A stretch of DNA of 64,000 bases from NCBI GenBank assembly GCA_963663845.2, contig OY760650.2, positions 248,001 to 312,000 of the forward strand. The letters are read 5' to 3'. Under the pieces are notes generated by a model. The model searched no databases, was not told the DNA's origin, and saw only the letters and a list, made by a program, of their open reading frames with translations. Of this stretch, positions 25,930 to 35,975 are shown piece by piece. Position 1 is the first letter of the stretch, and the number at the start of each line of letters is the position of its first letter. A program made the translations under genes and the position numbers. This stretch comes from Versatilivorator sp963663845 (GTDB taxonomy: Bacteria; Acidobacteriota; Terriglobia; Versatilivoradales; Versatilivoraceae).

Positions 25930-27528
25930 ATGAACGTCCCGCTCACTCCCCTGATGTTCCTGCGCCGTTCGGTGAAGCTCCACCCCGGCAAGACCGCGGT
26001 GGTCTGCGGAGCCCGGCGCTTCAGCTACCGCCAGTTCAGCCGGCGAATCCACCGCTTGTCTCGCTTCCTGGTGTCTCTGGGAGTCAAGCCCGGAACGGTG
26101 GTGGCCTATCTCAGCCGCAACAGTCACCGCCTGCTGGAAGCCTACTACGGGGTGGTGCAGACCGGCGCCATCTTCCTGCCGCTCAACGTGCGCCTCACTG
26201 CCGGGGATTTTGGTTACATCCTCAACCACTCCGAAGCGCGGCTGCTGCTGCTGGAAGAAGAGTTCCTTCCCCTCATCGGGGAAGTTCGCCAAGACTCGCC
26301 CCACCTCCAGGGCTGTGTCCTCCTGGATGGCGAGCCCTCCCTTGCCTGGCTTCACCCCCTCGGCTACGAGCAGGCGATCGAGGCGTGCAGTCCGGAACCC
26401 TTCCCCGACGCCATAGGGGACGAGGACGCGGTTGCCGAGCTCTTCTACACCAGTGGAACCACGGCCCGGCCCAAGGGAGTGATGCTGACCCACCGCAATC
26501 TCTACCTGCACGCCCTGAGCGTGGTCTTCGCGCTGCAGAACCGCGAGACCGACGTGCAACTGCACACCATTCCGCTATTCCATGCCAACGGGTGGGGCGC
26601 CACTCACAGCATCACCTGCGTCGGCGGGACCCACGTCATCCTGCGCCACTTCCGGCCCAGGACCGTTCTGGAACTGATCCGGAAGGAAGGGGTGACCTCG
26701 CTCAACCTGGTCCCGACCATGGCCACCCTGCTGCTCAATTCCCAGGCCATCCCCGACACCCGTCTCGACAGCCTCCGATTGATCCATCTGGGAGGATCTT
26801 CCGTTCCCCCGGAGATGGTCCGCCGGCTCGAGGCCGCCTTCGGGTGCGAATGCAGTTGCGGCTACGGCTTGACCGAGACCTCGCCCGTCCTGACGGTCTC
26901 CCTGCTCAAGTCGCACCTGCGGGAGGATGGCGAAGCCCGCTATCGGCGGGCGGCCATGACCGGGCTGGAACTGCCGGGCAGCGAAGTCAGGGTGGTCGAC
27001 CGGCGGGGACAGGATGTGGCCGCCGACGGACAGACGGTGGGAGAGATCGTGGCCAGAAGCAACGTGGTCATGAAGGGGTACTGGAAGCAACCCGAGGAAA
27101 CGGCCAAGGTATTGAAGCAGGGATGGTTTCACACCGGCGACCTGGCCACGGTGGACGCGGAAGGCTACCTCATGATCGTGGACCGCAAGAAGGACATCAT
27201 CGTGCGGGGCGGCGAGAACATCTCCTCCATCGAGATCGAGAAGACACTCTTCTCCCATCCGGACGTGCTGGAGTGCGCCGTCATTGCGGTGCCGGACCCC
27301 AAGTGGGGAGAGTCGCCCAAGGCCCTGGTGGTCCCCAGGGAAGGAACCGAACTCTCCGAACAGGCGCTGAAGCAGTATTGCAGGCAAAGGCTGGCCGCCT
27401 ACAAGGTGCCCTCCAGCGTGGAACTCCTGACCGGCCTGCCCAAGGGGGGGACGGGGAAAATTCAGAAAAAGGCGCTGCGGGAGCGCTATCTGCGGCACCA
27501 TAAGAAAGGTGTCCCGCAAGGGGGGTGA
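25930..27528 (+). CDS. AMP-dependent acyl-CoA synthetase (FadD-like)
   Basis: The protein has 532 residues. ANL-superfamily motifs: A3 LFYTSGTTARPKGVMLTHRNL, A5 CGYGLTETSPVL, A7-A8 GWFHTGDLATVDAEGYLMIVDRKKD and GGENISSIEIEKTL, A10 LPKGGTGKIQKKALRE with the catalytic Lys. The family activates carboxylic acids to acyl-AMP and then acyl-CoA. This sequence looks like the medium/long-chain fatty-acid group, but substrate prediction is uncertain. It is followed after 4 bp by the UDP-glucuronate decarboxylase gene. Confidence 0.87.
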   Translation: MNVPLTPLMFLRRSVKLHPGKTAVVCGARRFSYRQFSRRIHRLSRFLVSLGVKPGTVVAYLSRNSHRLLEAYYGVVQTGAIFLPLNVRLTAGDFGYILNHSEARLLLLEEEFLPLIGEVRQDSPHLQGCVLLDGEPSLAWLHPLGYEQAIEACSPEPFPDAIGDEDAVAELFYTSGTTARPKGVMLTHRNLYLHALSVVFALQNRETDVQLHTIPLFHANGWGATHSITCVGGTHVILRHFRPRTVLELIRKEGVTSLNLVPTMATLLLNSQAIPDTRLDSLRLIHLGGSSVPPEMVRRLEAAFGCECSCGYGLTETSPVLTVSLLKSHLREDGEARYRRAAMTGLELPGSEVRVVDRRGQDVAADGQTVGEIVARSNVVMKGYWKQPEETAKVLKQGWFHTGDLATVDAEGYLMIVDRKKDIIVRGGENISSIEIEKTLFSHPDVLECAVIAVPDPKWGESPKALVVPREGTELSEQALKQYCRQRLAAYKVPSSVELLTGLPKGGTGKIQKKALRERYLRHHKKGVPQGG

Positions 27529-27532
27529 CGGC

Positions 27533-28462
27533 ATGAGGATACTGGTTACCGGGGGCGCCGGCCTGATCGGATCGCACCTGTGCGATTCCCTGCTCGCCCA
27601 AGGCCACGAAGTGGTCTGCCTGGACAACTACTTCACCGGCTCCAGGCGAAACCTGTTTCACCTGCTGGACTCCAAGAACTTTGAAATTCTGCGCCACGAC
27701 ATCATCAATCCCGTCGATATCGAGGTCGAGCAGATCTACAACCTGGCCTGCCCCGCCTCCCCGGTCTTCTACCAGTTCAATCCCGTCAGGACCATCCAGG
27801 CCAACGTCCTGGGAGTGACCAACATGCTGGAGCTGGCCAAGCGGACCCGGGCCAGAATCCTGCAGGCGTCGACCTCGGAAGTCTACGGAGACCCCCGGGT
27901 TCATCCCCAGCCCGAGGACTACTGGGGCAACGTGAACCCCATTGGAGTCCGCGCCTGCTACGACGAAGGCAAGCGGGTGGCGGAAACCCTGATGATGGAC
28001 TATGGGCGCCAGGACCGGGTCGACATCCGCATCGTCAGAATCTTCAACACCTACGGTCCCCGGATGGCGGTCAATGACGGCAGGGTGGTGAGCAACTTCA
28101 TCGTCCAGGCGCTGAAGGGGGAAGACCTGCGGATCAACGGCGACGGACTCCAGACCCGCTCCTTCTGCTTTGTCTCGGACCTGGTTCGGGGCCTGGTCGC
28201 CATGATGAACCAGGACGACATTCGCGGGCCGGTCAACCTGGGGAACCCGCGGGAACTGACCATTCTCGATCTGGCCCGGAAGACCATTCAGTTGACCGGA
28301 TCTTCCGCCAGGATCGTCCACGGGGAAGCGGCTTCGGACGACCCCGTTCGCCGTCAGCCCGATATCGCTCTGGCCAGGCAAAAACTGCGTTGGGAGCCGA
28401 CCATCGACATCGACGAGGGGTTGGATCTCACCATCCCCTATTTCCGGCAGCAGGTGGCCTGA
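27533..28462 (+). CDS. uxs: UDP-glucuronate decarboxylase (UDP-xylose synthase)
   Basis: The protein has 309 residues and starts at ATG 27533. It is an extended SDR enzyme: NAD motif TGGAGLIGSHL, the UXS-typical block LACPASPVFYQFNPVRTIQ at residues 71-89, ASTSEVYGD, and the catalytic YxxxK as Tyr143-Lys147 (ACYDEGKR). It converts UDP-glucuronate to UDP-xylose. The enzyme making UDP-glucuronate (ugd) lies downstream on the opposite strand, so the two genes supply consecutive steps for surface polysaccharide. Confidence 0.93.
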   Translation: MRILVTGGAGLIGSHLCDSLLAQGHEVVCLDNYFTGSRRNLFHLLDSKNFEILRHDIINPVDIEVEQIYNLACPASPVFYQFNPVRTIQANVLGVTNMLELAKRTRARILQASTSEVYGDPRVHPQPEDYWGNVNPIGVRACYDEGKRVAETLMMDYGRQDRVDIRIVRIFNTYGPRMAVNDGRVVSNFIVQALKGEDLRINGDGLQTRSFCFVSDLVRGLVAMMNQDDIRGPVNLGNPRELTILDLARKTIQLTGSSARIVHGEAASDDPVRRQPDIALARQKLRWEPTIDIDEGLDLTIPYFRQQVA

Positions 28463-28525
28463 AACAAACGCTTGCGCCTGGTGGATGGAAACCGGCTCAT
28501 AGGCAAGCAGGGGTATTTGTCGATT

Positions 28526-28745
28526 AACATCGATGCACAGGATGTACAGGATTCACAGGATTTTTTCTGGAGACGGCTGGCCGGTGATCCCGGGCATCCG
28601 TGTTGCCTCGGGTAAAGCCATTGAATTCGAGCGTGGGTTTACCGAATTGGATAAGCAGTTGCCCCTAAGATTCGCATGCGATCATCGCCAGAGCTGGCTT
28701 CTCGTTCAGGAAGCTCTCATCCTGTTAATCCTGTGCATCGATGTT
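28526..28745. repeat. 220-bp element bounded by an 18-bp perfect inverted repeat
   Basis: AACATCGATGCACAGGAT at 28526-28543 is repeated inverted at 28728-28745. Next to the left arm are ACAGGAT-type direct repeats (GTACAGGATTCACAGGAT). There is no credible gene inside. It lies between the convergent uxs and ugd genes and may be a small non-autonomous mobile or REP-like unit. Confidence 0.55.
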
Positions 28746-28829
28746 CAATACTCTTGTTCCCGACAGGCCATGATTTTCTCTTGTTTCACGCTCAATTGAT
28801 CCGTCCCGTTGCCGGTGGCGGGGGCACGG

Positions 28830-30152
28830 CTAACCCGCAAGCGGACCCGGGCGTCCCGTGCCGAAGTAGCGAAACCCCAGGGCGGCCATCTTCTCCGGAT
28901 CGAAGAGGTTGCGGGAATCGAAGAGGACGGGCGCCTGCATCACCGACTTGATCCGGGCCAGCTCGATGTCGCGGAACTCGTTCCACTCGGTGGCAATCCA
29001 GAGGGCATCCACTCCGGCGGCGGCGGCGTAGGCGTCCGGGCAAAACAGCACGTTCTCGTGGTTGAGCACTGTCCGGCTGTTCGGCATGGCCGCCGGATCG
29101 TAGGCTTGAACCACGGCCCCGGCTTCCAGGAGCCTCCGGCAGATGTGAATGGCCGGCGCCCCGCGAACGTCGTCGGTGTCGGGCTTGAAGGCCAGCCCCA
29201 GGACGCCGATCCTCTTGCGCTCCAAGCTGCCCAGCTCACCCTCGATCCGGCTGAAGACCCGCTCCCTTTGCCGTCGATTGATTTCGATCACGGTTTCCGC
29301 CAGCCTCTGAGGCGCGTCCAGTTGCCGGCCGGTCCTGGCCAACGCCACCAGGTCCTTGGGGAAGCAGGAGCCCCCGAAGCCGGGACCCGGGTTCAGGAAC
29401 CTGGGGCCGATGCGCTCGTCCAGCCCCATGGCCCGGGCCAGGTGATGGACGTCGGCTCCGACCTTCTCGCACAGGTTGGCCATCTCGTTGACAAAGGAGA
29501 CCTTGGTCGCCAGAAAGGCATTGCAGGCATACTTGATGAGCTCGGCCGTCTCCAGGCTGGTCATCACGAAGGGGGTCCCATTCAGGGTGAGGGGGCGATA
29601 GATCTCCTTGACAACGGCGACGGCATGGTCACTATCGGCCCCGATCACCACCCGACTGGGCCGCATGAAGTCTTCCACCGCCGAACCCTCCCTCAGAAAC
29701 TCGGGATTGGAAACCAGGTCGAACTCGACCGGCCTCGGCTGCTTTTCCCTCAACAGCCTTTGAATGCGCCTGGCCGTCCCCACCGGCACCGTGCTCTTGG
29801 TGACGACGACCTTGTAGTCGTCCATGCACTCGGCCAGGGCGGCCACCACCGAATCGACCTGGGTCAGGTCGGGTGCGCCGTCCGGCAGGTCCGGGGTCCC
29901 CACGGCGATGAAGACCGCCAGGGAAGCACGCACAGCCGCCTCCAGATCGGTGGAAAAGGTCAGCCGCCCGTTCTTCAGGTTGCGATGGACCAGCTCCTCC
30001 AGGCCGGTCTCGTAAAACGGCACCCTTCCGCAAGCGAGCGTTTCGATTTTCTGCGCGTCGCTGTCGACGCAACTCACGTGCAGCCCGAAATCGGCCAGCG
30101 CCGCTCCGGTCACCAAACCCACGTAACCTGTGCCTACGACGGTGATGTGCAT
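28830..30152 (-). CDS. ugd: UDP-glucose 6-dehydrogenase
   Basis: The protein has 440 residues starting MHITVVGTGYVGLVTG at ATG 30150-30152. The frame is open for 39 codons upstream, but the Rossmann motif sits right at this Met. Motifs: SNPEFLREGSA, the catalytic GPGFGGSCFPKD with Cys263, and FKPDTDDVRGAPAI. It oxidises UDP-glucose to UDP-glucuronate with 2 NAD+. Its product is the substrate of the convergent uxs gene. Confidence 0.95.
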   Translation of the reverse strand: MHITVVGTGYVGLVTGAALADFGLHVSCVDSDAQKIETLACGRVPFYETGLEELVHRNLKNGRLTFSTDLEAAVRASLAVFIAVGTPDLPDGAPDLTQVDSVVAALAECMDDYKVVVTKSTVPVGTARRIQRLLREKQPRPVEFDLVSNPEFLREGSAVEDFMRPSRVVIGADSDHAVAVVKEIYRPLTLNGTPFVMTSLETAELIKYACNAFLATKVSFVNEMANLCEKVGADVHHLARAMGLDERIGPRFLNPGPGFGGSCFPKDLVALARTGRQLDAPQRLAETVIEINRRQRERVFSRIEGELGSLERKRIGVLGLAFKPDTDDVRGAPAIHICRRLLEAGAVVQAYDPAAMPNSRTVLNHENVLFCPDAYAAAAGVDALWIATEWNEFRDIELARIKSVMQAPVLFDSRNLFDPEKMAALGFRYFGTGRPGPLAG

Positions 30153-30311
30153 GTCGTCAGGGGTTCTCCCGGCTTCCCCGCCTGTAATGAACGGACGCGC
30201 CGGCCAAGGCTTGAGGAGCGTTGCTTCGGCCCTGCCCCACAACCGTAGGGCCGAGGCCGTTGAATTCACACGATTCTCTTGGAAAGCCGGCGGGAAGGAG
30301 GTGCAAGTAAT

Positions 30312-31646
30312 TCAGAGTTTCCTCAGGGGCTCGTCGGAATCCCCGAACCGCTCCAGCTCGAGGCCGAACTTCGAGGCCAGGGAGAGGTAGAGGCTGGACA
30401 TTCTGCGGTTGGGGCCGTCGAGGTAGTCCAGCACGCGGCCGGTCTCGAGTTGGCCGCCGGCCCGTCCCAGCAGCACCACCGGCAACTGGGAGGCATCGTG
30501 GTTTCCGGTCAGCATGCTGGAGCAGAAGAGGATGGCCGAATTGTCCAGCAGCGTCCGCTCCCCTTCCCGGACCTCGTCCAGTCGCCCGGCCAGGTAGGCC
30601 ACCTGCTCGCAGAAGTAGCGGTTCACCTTGAGCCAGTCGTCGGAATCCCCGTGGGAGAGCATGTGGTGGATGGTGTGATCGATTCCCAGGTGGGGGAAGC
30701 GAAGCTGGGAGAGATCGTTGTTGAGCTTGAGCGTGCAGAAGCGGGTGCTGTCGGTCTGGAAGGCCAGCACCAGGATGTCGCACATCAGGCGCATGTGCTC
30801 GTGGATGTCCTGGGGCAATCCGTCGGAAGGGCGCGGCCGGTCGGGCTTATCCAGCGTGGGTCTCCAACCCTGCAGCATGCGGTCCTTCCCCGCCTGCTCG
30901 ATTCGCCGCTCGACCTCGCGGACCGAGTTGAGGTACTCATCGAACTTGTAGCGGTCCAGGGCGCTGATGCGCCGCCGGAGGTCGGTGGCCTCCTCCAGGA
31001 CGGCATCCAGCACGCTGGCATCGCCGGCTTCGGCGCCACCGTCCCGGAAGAGGCGGTCAAAGGCCAGGGCCGGATAGATCTCCAGCGGAGTGGGCGTGGT
31101 GGGAGAGCTCCAGGAGATGTGGGAGCTGTAGAGCATGGAGTAGTTCTTGTGGACGCTGGCGATCGACTTTTCGCATCCCAGGACCAGGCTGGGCACCCTG
31201 GTTTGATTCCCCAGACGCTGGGCCAGCACCTGGTCGATGCTGGTGCCGGAACGAATCTTGCCGCCGGGCGCCAGCAGCGCTCCGGAGAGGAGATTGCCGG
31301 TCTGTGAGCTGTGGATGTTTCCCTTCAGGGCTTCGGCGTTGTAGAGTCCTCGCAGGAAGTTCAACTTGCGCCGCCAGGGCGCCAGCGGCTCCAGCACCTT
31401 GCCCAGCTTCATGGACCGCCCCTCGGTCCGGGCCCACCATTCCCCCTCGTAGAAGCCGTTGCCGGCAAAGAGGCAGGCGAAGCGAAGCGGCGCTTGCATG
31501 CCTGAGCGGGGCTGAGAGGAGACACCGCCCCAGGCCGACATGGACTCCAGCCAGGGCAGCGCCAGGCTCACGCCCAGGCCGCGCAACAGGGTGCGCCGGG
31601 TCAAGCCGCCGTCCCGCTTCCGTTGGGGCGATTCAAGGGAATTCAT
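30312..31646 (-). CDS. Tat-exported DUF1552 protein
   Basis: The protein has 444 residues. The N-terminus has a twin-arginine signal (LTRRTLLRGLGVSLALPWLES). The body matches DUF1552: RFACLFAGNGFYEGEWW near the start, SQTGNLLSGALLAPGG, SIDQVLAQRLG, YSSHISWSSPTTPTPLEIYPALAFDRLF, and near the end HHMLSHGDSDDWLKVNRYFCEQVAYLAGRLD. The function is unestablished; the family nearly always pairs with a DUF1592/1588/1585 cytochrome-type protein, as here (4-bp ATGA overlap with it upstream), and is probably periplasmic. Confidence 0.88.
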   Translation of the reverse strand: MNSLESPQRKRDGGLTRRTLLRGLGVSLALPWLESMSAWGGVSSQPRSGMQAPLRFACLFAGNGFYEGEWWARTEGRSMKLGKVLEPLAPWRRKLNFLRGLYNAEALKGNIHSSQTGNLLSGALLAPGGKIRSGTSIDQVLAQRLGNQTRVPSLVLGCEKSIASVHKNYSMLYSSHISWSSPTTPTPLEIYPALAFDRLFRDGGAEAGDASVLDAVLEEATDLRRRISALDRYKFDEYLNSVREVERRIEQAGKDRMLQGWRPTLDKPDRPRPSDGLPQDIHEHMRLMCDILVLAFQTDSTRFCTLKLNNDLSQLRFPHLGIDHTIHHMLSHGDSDDWLKVNRYFCEQVAYLAGRLDEVREGERTLLDNSAILFCSSMLTGNHDASQLPVVLLGRAGGQLETGRVLDYLDGPNRRMSSLYLSLASKFGLELERFGDSDEPLRKL

Positions 31647-34600
31647 GGTTGGTCGGGGCTCCCTGCATCCCGTCCACGCTGATTCAGAAACTGCGAGCTT
31701 TGCGCAATGGTAGCAACTGCCGCCGAGAAACGGAAGTCCGCTCTCTCCAGGGACTTCAGCACCTCGTCCAGGAGCCGTTCATCCGACACCTCCACCGAGC
31801 GCCCCAGGGCATACCCCAGAAGCTTTCGGCAGAAATTCCGCAGAAACTCCTCTCTCCGCTGCTGCAGCAGATAGGTCCGCAGCCCGGCCAGATCCCGAAA
31901 CTCGATGCCCGGCTGCAATTTCACCCCGGAATCCACGGGACGGCCGGCCAGGTCCCGGGTGCGGCGCCGACCAATGGGATCGAAGCCTTCCAGCGCCAAA
32001 CCGAGCGGATCGATCTTGTCGTGGCAGGTGGCGCATCCGGGCAGGCTGCGGTGCCTCTCCACCATCTGGCGCACCGTCAAGCCCTCGGTGTGCCTCTCGT
32101 CCTCGGGAAGCTCGGGAACGTTGGGGGGAGGCTTGGGCAGATGATTTCCCAGCAGGGTCTCGAAGATCCAGTTTCCGCGCAGCACGGGGCTGGTCCTGGA
32201 AGCGCCCGACTGCTTGCTGAGCACGCTGCCCATCCCCAGCACGCCCCCTCGCTGGTACCGCTTGATGCCCTGCACCCGCCGCCATTGGCTCCCCGACACC
32301 TCGGGAATCCCGTAGTGGTCGGCCAGCTCCTGGTTGAGCCAGGTGTAGTCGGCATCCAGGATATCGATCACCGATCGGTCGCGGCGAAAGAGATCCTCGA
32401 AGAACCGCACCGACTCTTCATGCATATCGGCACGCCGCCGGGCAAAGGTCGGAAACAGGCGCTCGTTCTTGCCCCGGTCCTGGTCGAATTCCCGGAATCC
32501 CAGCCACTGGGCGGCGAACTCCACGGCCAAGGCACGGGTGCGGGCCTGCTTGAGCATTCTTCCGGCCTGACCGGCCAGCACCTCCGGGTCGTGGAGGGAG
32601 CCGGAGGCGGCAAGTCGAAACAGCTCGCCGTCGGGCATGGAGGACCAGAGAAAATAGCTGAGCCGGCTGGCCAGCTCCCAGGAGGATACCGGTTGCGAAG
32701 CCACCCCGGCCGCCGGCTGCTCGATGCGATAGAGAAAGTTGGGAGACACCAGCACCCGACCCAGCAGGCTGCGCAGGGCCGGATCATGCTCCTGCCCCTC
32801 CTCTCTCAGCGAGGTGTAGAGACTCAGGATACCCGCCTTCTCCCGGGCCTCCAGAGGGCGGCGCCAGGCGCGCTCGGCAAAGCGAAGCAAGGCATCCAGG
32901 TGCCTGGACTCCGAGGACCGCAGCTCTTCCCGAAACTGCCGCGCCCGGCGGCGAATCGGCTCTTCCCGGGACTCTCGGGTGAATTTCTTGTAGTGGGCTC
33001 CGAAGTTCCACCACTCGTCGAAGGAATCGGCGATGGTGAAGGCGTCCCGGCTCACATGGCGCAGCTCGCGCCAGAGTCGATCCAGTCGTCTCTTCTCCTC
33101 TTCCTCCAATACGAGCCGCGTGAGCGCCCTGTCTTCCCGGTGGAACAGGGAGATGGTGATGCCCTCGTCCACCGGAACGATCTGGGTGTAGCACAGGGCC
33201 GGCGGGAACCACTTGCGGAAGGCGGCAAAGGCTTCCCGAAACCGCCCCCGGGTGGCGTCGTTTCCCACAATCACGGGATACCTGGCCGGCTCCGGATTGG
33301 CGTTGGCCTCGGGATGGGCGTCGTTGGCGCCCACCGGGGGAACCAGGCCCTGCATCGACTGCGGAACCTCCAGGCCCGCGTGAGCCTGGACGCTGCCTGA
33401 CCGGCCCCAACTGGAGTCCAGCGCCGCCTCGGCCACGAAGTTGTAGGCCCGGGCAATCCTGCTGGGCACCTCCACCCGGATGCGCGCGGGTCCATGCACC
33501 AGGAAACTGGCCTCGTCCAGGGGCTGGCCGCCGGGGTGCCGGCCGAACTCGATCCCCTCCGGCCCGTTGGAGACGCCCGGCCGGCGGTCGGTCGACCGGA
33601 GGCTGTTCGAAGATTCGATCTCGCGTCCGGCAGCGGCCAGGTCGATGCCTCTCAGAAAGGGTCCGTCCAGGGCGGTGATGCGGGAATGGAGAAGGGCGTC
33701 CGGATGGTCTTCGTCCGCCGGCGGTCCCGAGTCCAGCAGCGTGGCCACCTGCCGGGCGGCGGCCGCCGGCAGATGACCCGGGCGGGGGCTCGAGAGGGTG
33801 TCCAGCCAGCGGTAGAGTGCCGAACCCGGGGCCATGGCATGCAAGCGGTCGCTGGGGGACTTGTCCAGCGTGAAGAAGCGCCAGACGCCCGGGTTTCCGA
33901 AGGCATCGCCGTGCGGGTTGCCTTCCAGCACCGAGTCGATGACGTTGTCCGCCAGATCCCACACGCGCTCGGTCGCCGTCCCTTCCCGTACGGTCAGGTC
34001 GACCCGGGTCAGGTCGCAGCGGGCGTTGTGCTTCAGGGATCCCACCAGCAGCCAGATCTCATCCCCGGCGCGCAGCCGCAACCTCTGGCCAGGGCGGATG
34101 GCCCGGTCTTCGTTTTCCAGGCTCCCCGAGGCCAGGATGCGCTCCAGCCCCGATTGGCGGAGCTTCAGGATCCACTCGATGCCGTTGCCGCAGTCCAGGT
34201 GGGAATCCTCCAGCCGCGCTTCCACTCCCACCGTCAGTTCCTCCGGGGAGCGCCAGCCCACCCCGACCCAGCGCTGCCGGGTGGGATGCACCACCACCGA
34301 CCTGGGAGGCACCGTGCCCGGGATCTGCCAGCTTTGCCCGCCGGAGTTGGCCACCAGGTAGGCAGTGTCCTGGTAAGGAGTCGGCGCCGCTTCCGACAAG
34401 GGCGTGCGCCAGCCGTTGAGCTGGGCCGTTTTCTGAAGGTTGCGCATCGCCTGGGAGAGAGGCTTTTCCAGACCCGCTTCCCGCGGCCCGATTCCCAGGT
34501 AGCCGGTCCAGCGCCGCAGCAGGTCCGGGTTCAACCCCTCCCGGGTCGCCAGCGCCTCCAGGTCCGACGGGGGCGCCGGTCCCGCCAGCCTCGCCGCCGC

Positions 34601-35890
34601 CGCAAGATAGCGCCGGCTGTCGGCGAAGGTTCTTCTCAGGGTCGTCTCCAGCGTCCGGCTCACCAGCGGCAGGTCTCGCAGCAGGATCGGAGGCAGGTCG
34701 CTGGGCCGGGGCTTGTCGCCGTGCACCGGGATGGGCTTGCCCTCGAAGCGGGGGCGCTTCCACACCAGGTAGTCTCCGTCGCCCCCGTCTCCGGCGTCGC
34801 CGGTCCAGAGGAAGAGCGCGGTCGGTCCGTTCTGCTCAGGGGTCTCCAGGGAAACGGTGAAACTCTGCCCGCCGGCCAGGGGCGTCACCGGCTCCAGCCA
34901 GTCATTCAAATGGCCCACGCTGTTGAACCTCCACAGGGGCTCGTACCAGCGCTCGATCTCCGCCACCAGCTTCGGGGAATCCTGCGCGGAGAGCGAGCGC
35001 CAGCGAGCGCGCACCTTCTCCAACAGAAAGGAATCCCCCCCGACCTCCCCGTTGAGGACTTTCCATAAATATCGCAGGTATTTCCGCGACAACCCCCGGC
35101 TGCCGGCGATCTGATCCAGATCTGCGCCACCCTCACGCAACTCCAGCGTGGCCCGGACGTATTCCTCCAGGGGAACCTGTCCGTAATCGATCGCCAGAGG
35201 GATATCCCCGTACATCCACTCCCGGCGCCGCACTTCGGTGTAGCGGCCATAGAAGGAGCGGATGCGCCCCAGGATCTCGTCGGTCCAATCACGGCGGGTG
35301 CTGTGCCTGGAAAACCGAAACCCGTCGGGAAGCAGCACCGCGTGCCCGACGATTCCCTTGGCCGCATCCAGGTACTTTCCCAGCAGGGCGGGCGACATCA
35401 CCAGGGCCTCGCCGGCGTTGGTGAACCCCTCTCCGGCGGCTCCGTCGATGGGAAACTCGCGGGCCGGCTCCAGGTCCACCCCCAGCAGGTCCCGCAAGGT
35501 GTACTGGTACTGGGCGTTGCTCAGGCGGCGCAGCACCACCCGGCCGGGATCTCCGGCTCTGGCTCGCGCTTCGGCCTCCAGCAACCCCCGCGCCCATTCG
35601 AGGAGCTCGAGGCGCTCGGCGGCGCTCGGTTGCAGGGATGCCTCGGGGGGCATCTGGCCGGATTCGACCATGTCGATGACCCCGGTCCAGACCTGCAGGT
35701 CCCGCCGCACCGCCGCCTCATCGGAGAAACGCTCCAGGTCCAGTTCACCGATCTTTTGCGAGGTCGAGTGGCAGCTCAGGCAATATCGTTGGATCAGCGG
35801 CCGGATGTCCCGGGAGAATTCCCCCTCGGCCGCCACCGGCGCCCAGGCGGCCAGCAGCAGGGCGACTGCCGGAATGGCGTTCCGGAACAT
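31643..35890 (-). CDS. Exported DUF1587/1595/1592/1588/1585 protein with CXXCH motifs
   Basis: The protein has 1,415 residues starting MFRNAIPAVALLLAAWAPVAA (signal peptide) at 35890. Residues about 25-100 form a planctomycete-cytochrome-C-like module with CLSCHS. The C-terminal third carries DUF1595 (RFAERAWRRPLEAREK), DUF1592 (ASRLSYFLWSSMPDGELFRLA), DUF1588 (GVLGMGSVLSKQS... RTSPVLRGNWIFETLLG, with a second CXXCH in CATCHDKIDPLGLALEGFDPIG) and DUF1585 at the end. DUF1587 (RLSNAQYQYTLRDLLGVDL) lies near residue 115. A long middle region is less conserved. It is probably a periplasmic haem-binding partner of the DUF1552 protein. Confidence 0.87.
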   Translation of the reverse strand: MFRNAIPAVALLLAAWAPVAAEGEFSRDIRPLIQRYCLSCHSTSQKIGELDLERFSDEAAVRRDLQVWTGVIDMVESGQMPPEASLQPSAAERLELLEWARGLLEAEARARAGDPGRVVLRRLSNAQYQYTLRDLLGVDLEPAREFPIDGAAGEGFTNAGEALVMSPALLGKYLDAAKGIVGHAVLLPDGFRFSRHSTRRDWTDEILGRIRSFYGRYTEVRRREWMYGDIPLAIDYGQVPLEEYVRATLELREGGADLDQIAGSRGLSRKYLRYLWKVLNGEVGGDSFLLEKVRARWRSLSAQDSPKLVAEIERWYEPLWRFNSVGHLNDWLEPVTPLAGGQSFTVSLETPEQNGPTALFLWTGDAGDGGDGDYLVWKRPRFEGKPIPVHGDKPRPSDLPPILLRDLPLVSRTLETTLRRTFADSRRYLAAAARLAGPAPPSDLEALATREGLNPDLLRRWTGYLGIGPREAGLEKPLSQAMRNLQKTAQLNGWRTPLSEAAPTPYQDTAYLVANSGGQSWQIPGTVPPRSVVVHPTRQRWVGVGWRSPEELTVGVEARLEDSHLDCGNGIEWILKLRQSGLERILASGSLENEDRAIRPGQRLRLRAGDEIWLLVGSLKHNARCDLTRVDLTVREGTATERVWDLADNVIDSVLEGNPHGDAFGNPGVWRFFTLDKSPSDRLHAMAPGSALYRWLDTLSSPRPGHLPAAAARQVATLLDSGPPADEDHPDALLHSRITALDGPFLRGIDLAAAGREIESSNSLRSTDRRPGVSNGPEGIEFGRHPGGQPLDEASFLVHGPARIRVEVPSRIARAYNFVAEAALDSSWGRSGSVQAHAGLEVPQSMQGLVPPVGANDAHPEANANPEPARYPVIVGNDATRGRFREAFAAFRKWFPPALCYTQIVPVDEGITISLFHREDRALTRLVLEEEEKRRLDRLWRELRHVSRDAFTIADSFDEWWNFGAHYKKFTRESREEPIRRRARQFREELRSSESRHLDALLRFAERAWRRPLEAREKAGILSLYTSLREEGQEHDPALRSLLGRVLVSPNFLYRIEQPAAGVASQPVSSWELASRLSYFLWSSMPDGELFRLAASGSLHDPEVLAGQAGRMLKQARTRALAVEFAAQWLGFREFDQDRGKNERLFPTFARRRADMHEESVRFFEDLFRRDRSVIDILDADYTWLNQELADHYGIPEVSGSQWRRVQGIKRYQRGGVLGMGSVLSKQSGASRTSPVLRGNWIFETLLGNHLPKPPPNVPELPEDERHTEGLTVRQMVERHRSLPGCATCHDKIDPLGLALEGFDPIGRRRTRDLAGRPVDSGVKLQPGIEFRDLAGLRTYLLQQRREEFLRNFCRKLLGYALGRSVEVSDERLLDEVLKSLERADFRFSAAVATIAQSSQFLNQRGRDAGSPDQP

Positions 35891-35975
35891 CGAATGACCC
35901 CGTTGGGCGAAAGAGACTGTTTTGCCGACTTGGGATGATTGTAAGAAAAGTCCCTGCCAAAGGCCAGACCCGGGG

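Noticed and set aside
25878..27503. 541-residue frame in the +3 phase over the acyl-CoA synthetase
   Set aside because: It overlaps the real gene almost completely and has Pro/Arg/Gly-rich shadow composition without motifs.
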